From NCBI GenBank assembly GCA_964531265.1, contig CAZHDW010000001.1, positions 115,373 through 179,372 of the forward strand: a stretch of DNA of 64,000 nt, in the 5' to 3' direction. Under the pieces are notes generated by a model that worked only from the letters and a program-made list of their open reading frames with translations, was not told where the DNA came from and made no database searches. The position numbers and the translations under genes are program-made. The DNA is from Hominenteromicrobium sp964531265 (lineage in GTDB: Bacteria > Bacillota > Clostridia > Oscillospirales > Acutalibacteraceae). Below, in pieces: positions 60,988 to 64,000 of the stretch (position 1 is its first letter; every line of letters begins with the position of its first letter).

Positions 60988-61404
60988 ATGAAATCAAAGT
61001 CACTTCATTTCTCCAAGGGTGGAGACGCACAGGTAATCGCATCAGAGATCGGCAGAGTTATGCAGTGTGTATGTGATCAGATTCCCCCGGCATATCCGTG
61101 CGAGGGTGAGAAGGTTGTATTTATCGGTGTACATATGAACGGCAAGCTGCCGCGCGAGGTTGAGCACTTCTGCAAGGATCTCAATCCGACCAGAACAAAG
61201 AGCGTTGCTTTCTATGTCATCAACAACAACGGCAACACAAACGGCCTTGATGATATCATTGCTGCTATGAAGGCTAACGGTGTTGAGACAGTCGGCAAGC
61301 CGCTGGGCATCGCTGTTAAGAGCAGCATCTTCAAGAAGGGCGTTCCGACAGATGCTGACATCAAGACAGCACTTGATTGGGCAAACAAGATCGTTGAGGC
61401 TTAA
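60988..61404 (+). CDS. Flavodoxin-like protein
   Basis: Protein of 138 residues with an alternating alpha/beta pattern of the flavodoxin type (KVVFIGVHMNGKLP, SVAFYVINNNGNTNGLDDII, GVPTDADIKTALDWANKI). The usual phosphate loop is degenerate, so FMN binding is not certain. Codons are biased as in highly expressed genes. AGGAGG lies seven bases before the ATG, and a strong terminator follows. Confidence 0.6.
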   Translation: MKSKSLHFSKGGDAQVIASEIGRVMQCVCDQIPPAYPCEGEKVVFIGVHMNGKLPREVEHFCKDLNPTRTKSVAFYVINNNGNTNGLDDIIAAMKANGVETVGKPLGIAVKSSIFKKGVPTDADIKTALDWANKIVEA

Positions 61405-61433
61405 GCTTAGCGCAAATATACGAGCTGTTGAGG

Positions 61434-61460
61434 GCGGTATGCTTTTGCATACCGCTTTTT
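61434..61460 (+). terminator. Terminator of the flavodoxin-like gene
   Basis: GCGGTATGC, TTTT loop, GCATACCGC, then five T. The DUF2752 gene starts 28 bp later. Confidence 0.88.
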
Positions 61461-61487
61461 ATCATTTCAGGTAAGCGAGGTGACGGA

Positions 61488-61844
61488 ATGAAAAGAATAT
61501 CCCACAGAGCAATTAAGCTGCTTTCGATCATAATAGCGGTACCAATCGTCCTGTTACTGCTGTATCATTGCCCGTTTAAGCGCCTTTTCGGAGTACCCTG
61601 CCCGGGCTGCGGTATGACCCGTGCATTGTTTGCCGGTGTGCTTTCATCCCCGAAGCTTGCCTTTTATTATCATCCGCTTGTGCCATTCCTGCTCCCCATA
61701 TCGCTGTATGTAGGGCTGCGGCTTTTCGGCGGCATGAGGGTATCGCCGAGAAATGAAGCGATCTATATAGTGGTACTGTTCTTGTTTTTCTTGATAACAT
61801 ATATCGCAAGAATGCTTGCCGGTGACCCGGTGCTCTGCGGATAA
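61488..61844 (+). CDS. DUF2752 membrane protein
   Basis: Membrane protein of 118 residues with three or four hydrophobic segments and the DUF2752 signature CPGCGMTRA after the first. The Cys pair may bind metal or form a disulfide. The family has no assigned function. The ATG at 61488 follows GAGGTGA; an upstream in-frame ATG at 61428 lies within the preceding terminator and is unlikely. Confidence 0.8.
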   Translation: MKRISHRAIKLLSIIIAVPIVLLLLYHCPFKRLFGVPCPGCGMTRALFAGVLSSPKLAFYYHPLVPFLLPISLYVGLRLFGGMRVSPRNEAIYIVVLFLFFLITYIARMLAGDPVLCG

Positions 61845-61860
61845 AACAGAATAATGTATG

Positions 61861-61901
61861 AAAAAGGTGGTCGAGTGCATCAGCATTCACCACCTTTTTT
61901 T
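61861..61901 (+). terminator. Terminator of the DUF2752 gene
   Basis: AAAAAGGTGGT pairs with ACCACCTTTTT, with an inner stem, then a run of T. Confidence 0.8.
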
Positions 61902-61936
61902 GCACAAAAAGACCCTGCATACCCGAAGGTATACAG
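61897..61936. repeat. 40-bp direct repeat, copy 1
   Basis: Forty bases identical, except one (C61905 versus T63596), to 63588-63627. In copy 2 the segment is part of the ppdK terminator; here it lacks the outer GGGTC arm of that stem. Together they flank the GH36-like gene. Confidence 0.9.
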
Positions 61937-61969
61937 AAACGTTTTACCGTTTTGCAAGAGTATAACAAT

Positions 61970-62004
61970 AAAAACGGATCTGCCACCATAAAGCAGCAGA
62001 TCCG
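61970..62004 (-). terminator. Terminator of the GH36-like gene
   Basis: CGGATCTGC pairs with GCAGATCCG; on the minus strand five T follow. It is seven bases from the stop. Confidence 0.85.
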
Positions 62005-62010
62005 AACATG

Positions 62011-63285
62011 TTATTTCGAATAACGGGACTGAATAAGGCTCACATATTCTTCTGCTAGCGTAGGATCCTCAAATCGGTCGGGAAGCAGAGAAACACAGTG
62101 GTATCCGCCCTCAAGACCTAAAAGCAGACGGGCATGGGCAAGGTAATCACTCACCTTCGGATCGGGAGTGTTTGTACCGATGTGATCCAAATTAAGGATT
62201 CTGTTGTGAGATGAATAACAGCAGACCTTGTAGTGCTCCATCGTAACCGATCTCCAAACCTCATTTTCATCAAACGAAACATCATTTATGCGAACGGTAT
62301 CACAGTATCTTGAAACGAAAATATCGGGAATATGCGCCTCGACCTCAACGGTCTTATCAAACTTCTTAATAGAACCGTAAATCATTTTAAGCAGCTCTTT
62401 CATTTCTCTCTTGTTGCCATATGACATATCAAGCTTGAATTTTTTAAAGCCTAAATCGATATAATAGCCGAATATTTCATCGTAATAACTTTCGAGAAGT
62501 GGTGTCGGCTTAATGAACATCAGACTCTGTGAATCGTAATTCTCGGCATCTTGGTTCCAATTCTCTCCGATAAGCTCAGGGTGTTTTTTAGCGAGCTCGC
62601 AGTTGGGAGTGAAGGTGAAGGGAGCAAACCAAAGTCCCGGTACAAATCCTGCAGACGACATGTCCTTAACAAGCTGTCTCATATTGGGGAATTTTTCGGT
62701 ATTGATCTGCCAATTGCCGTATACCTTTTCCTTTACGGGATAGCGAAGATCCCAGCCATCATCAATCGTCAGCTTACCTTTGGGAAGACCGAGCTTCTCT
62801 ACCCTTTCCATATACTCATAAACATACTTCTGAGAAAGAGGTTTCTGACAGTCGGAAATTCCCATGCGGACAGCCGCATTTTTTTGATCGACCCACGTGC
62901 AGTATTCAAGCTTACTCCAAAACGTCTCAGGCGTGTAGACATCAAAGTCTTCGAGTATTTTTTCGTTGTAAAGCCTCCACTGCTCATAGGGATTTGTATG
63001 ATCGGCAACCCAAATCGACTGACCTGCGGGACACCTTACAGTTAGCCTGCCGCAACCGTCATACGAATAGCTGCCACCATTATCGGTAAGGAAGCCGACA
63101 AAAAAGTCACCGGCAACTACAACAGGCGAGCCGGAGGTACTTGAAGCACGCATTGTAAAGGGATCGTGTTCAAAGGCGTTATATGTATAATATGCATTGG
63201 CGCCCCAGCGGTTGTAATAAGGAAGGTATAGGGGCGGAAGCACCTTAAATTCAAATGTCTCTTCTCTGTCGCATTTGCAAATCAT
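62011..63285 (-). CDS. GH36/GH31-clan alpha-galactosidase-like glycoside hydrolase
   Basis: Protein of 424 residues with the alpha-galactosidase barrel pattern: TIDDGWDLRYP, GNWQINTEKFPNM, GLWFAPFTF and FKKFKLDMSYG, the last carrying the likely nucleophile Asp. DTVRINDVSF could supply the acid/base. It is shorter than typical GH36 enzymes (about 700) and has little of the N-terminal beta domain. No signal peptide. The gene has its own promoter (63315-63343), AAGGAGG and terminator, looks more A/T-rich than its neighbours, and is flanked by 40-bp direct repeats, suggesting later insertion. Confidence 0.75.
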   Translation of the reverse strand: MICKCDREETFEFKVLPPLYLPYYNRWGANAYYTYNAFEHDPFTMRASSTSGSPVVVAGDFFVGFLTDNGGSYSYDGCGRLTVRCPAGQSIWVADHTNPYEQWRLYNEKILEDFDVYTPETFWSKLEYCTWVDQKNAAVRMGISDCQKPLSQKYVYEYMERVEKLGLPKGKLTIDDGWDLRYPVKEKVYGNWQINTEKFPNMRQLVKDMSSAGFVPGLWFAPFTFTPNCELAKKHPELIGENWNQDAENYDSQSLMFIKPTPLLESYYDEIFGYYIDLGFKKFKLDMSYGNKREMKELLKMIYGSIKKFDKTVEVEAHIPDIFVSRYCDTVRINDVSFDENEVWRSVTMEHYKVCCYSSHNRILNLDHIGTNTPDPKVSDYLAHARLLLGLEGGYHCVSLLPDRFEDPTLAEEYVSLIQSRYSK

Positions 63286-63314
63286 GTCGGTCCTCCTTAA
63301 GTGAATTTTTTTCT

Positions 63315-63343
63315 ATTATACATGTAACAATGGAAATATTCAA
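63315..63343 (-). promoter_or_regulatory. Promoter of the GH36-like gene
   Basis: Minus strand: TTGAAT (63338-63343), 17 bp, TATAAT (63315-63320). In the 393-bp gap between 63286 and 63678, the stretch 63344-63587 shows no ORF or other structure I can support. Confidence 0.7.
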
Positions 63344-63587
63344 TATCATAACAACCTGATTTTATGCCATTTTCCACTTCTGATTTCCTCATAAAACCGT
63401 GATTTTAGGTGCTGAAAGTCTGCTTTAAGAGTTCTTTTGTTCCATATATGAGTAGAAAAAGGCCTTGAAGAGGGATTAACCTCTCAAGATATGATTTTCT
63501 TTATGGGAGATAGATAACAGATTTTGCATTTCGGGAAGTGTCAACAAAATCAGAGTCTTATTGATATAAATTCGGTATTTGCAAGAC

Positions 63588-63627
63588 TTTTTGCATAAAA
63601 AGACCCTGCATACCCGAAGGTATACAG
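63588..63627. repeat. 40-bp direct repeat, copy 2
   Basis: Matches 61897-61936 with one difference. It includes most of the ppdK terminator, which continues to 63631. Confidence 0.9.
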
Positions 63628-63631
63628 GGTC
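63597..63631 (-). terminator. Terminator of ppdK
   Basis: GACCCTG-C-ATACC, CGAA loop, GGTAT-A-CAGGGTC; on the minus strand five T follow. Confidence 0.88.
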
Positions 63632-63678
63632 GATTCTATGGTTTTACAAATTGGCTTTCTGCCAATTCAAAAATCAAA

Positions 63679-64000
63679 TTAAGCGCGCGGATTGTTGATA
63701 GCAGCCTGAGCAGCAGCCAGACGAGCGATCGGCACGCGGAACGGAGAGCAGGAAACATAGTCAAGACCAATGTTGTGGCAGAACTCAACAGAAGTCGGGT
63801 CGCCGCCGTGCTCGCCGCAGATACCTACGTGGAGGTTCGGGTTGACCGGCTTGCCGAGAGTCATAGCCATCTGCATCAGCTTGCCAACACCTGTCTGGTC
63901 GAGCTTTGCAAACGGATCGTTCTCGAAGATCTTTGCATCATAGTAAGCATCGAGGAACTTGCCGGCGTCATCACGGGAGAAGCCGTATGTCATCTGGGTC
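63679..64000 (-). CDS. ppdK: Pyruvate, phosphate dikinase, C-terminal part (cut by window end)
   Basis: Only the last 107 codons are in the window; the gene continues beyond 64000. The visible part is the end of the PEP/pyruvate-binding barrel: QMTYGFSRDD, VGICGEHGGDP with the catalytic Cys, and CSPFRVPIARLAAAQA. PPDK interconverts PEP and pyruvate with ATP/AMP and PPi and often replaces pyruvate kinase in anaerobic clostridia. Codon bias suggests high expression. Confidence 0.95.
   Translation of the reverse strand, partial: TQMTYGFSRDDAGKFLDAYYDAKIFENDPFAKLDQTGVGKLMQMAMTLGKPVNPNLHVGICGEHGGDPTSVEFCHNIGLDYVSCSPFRVPIARLAAAQAAINNPRA

Overview
The window reads as a contiguous, gene-dense stretch of a Clostridia chromosome. 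An uncultured gut member of the Oscillospirales/Ruminococcaceae is the best guess; this is inference from gene content, not a database result. Reasons: AGGAGG-type ribosome sites, many sigma-A promoters with 17-bp spacers, a class II GalT, pyruvate phosphate dikinase, an L-box lysine riboswitch, and an NAD-linked trimeric [FeFe]-hydrogenase set with its usual accessory genes. I see no phage, insertion sequence, CRISPR, tRNA or rRNA.

Layout. 64-7325 (+): polA, rlmA, a YwlE-like phosphatase, rimI, galT, mscL with an added zinc ribbon, and a PhnP-like hydrolase. 7413-8234 (-): a sugar-phosphate isomerase-like gene, divergent from a MurT/GatD-like pair and a PAS protein (8539-10953). 10984-13076: a lysine riboswitch and an NhaC-family transporter. 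13163-15001 (-): a GH20 hexosaminidase gene broken by one in-frame TAG. 15367-19602: rsgA, a MATE exporter behind a large palindrome, a small gene, a GNAT and a ribokinase. 19859-25955 (+): typA followed by two unusual fused reading frames. 26044-27045 (-): asnA. 27269-33407 (+): a three-part fusion (isomerase, acyl-CoA ligase, LeuA regulatory domain), an oxidoreductase, a ROK kinase and a SIS isomerase. 33852-37248: ychF and serCA. 37626-46401 (+): a putative hydrogen/redox-sensing set followed by the HydCBA hydrogenase operon. 46514-52673: a DUF1846 gene, an esterase, a TetM-like GTPase fused to a Rae1-like nuclease, and an iron-sulfur flavoprotein. 52716-57505 (-): DUF3795, the glycolytic operon pgk-tpiA-gpmI, and trmL. 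57617-64000: a small membrane-associated protein, a MORN/metallo-hydrolase pair, a flavodoxin-like protein, DUF2752, a GH36-like gene flanked by 40-bp repeats, and the 3' end of ppdK.

Together the genes describe a saccharolytic anaerobe. Sugars enter through glycolysis (pgk, tpiA, gpmI, ppdK, galT, kinases). NADH and ferredoxin are probably reoxidised by HydABC making H2, with an adjacent H-cluster protein and ATPase/PHP/DRTGG proteins as likely sensors. Serine and asparagine are made locally.

Most worth a second look: (1) the isomerase/acyl-CoA ligase/LeuA-regulatory fusion; (2) the ribosome-protection-type GTPase carrying a Rae1/YacP NYN nuclease; (3) a GatD homologue that lacks both its catalytic Cys and His; (4) an exonuclease/PgeF fusion; (5) the amber-interrupted GH20 gene; (6) a GH36-like gene that appears to have been inserted at the ppdK terminator. 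Four long multi-domain fusions in 64 kb is itself unusual. At least one of them (PflX/DUF4091) may be two genes joined by a one-base homopolymer difference.
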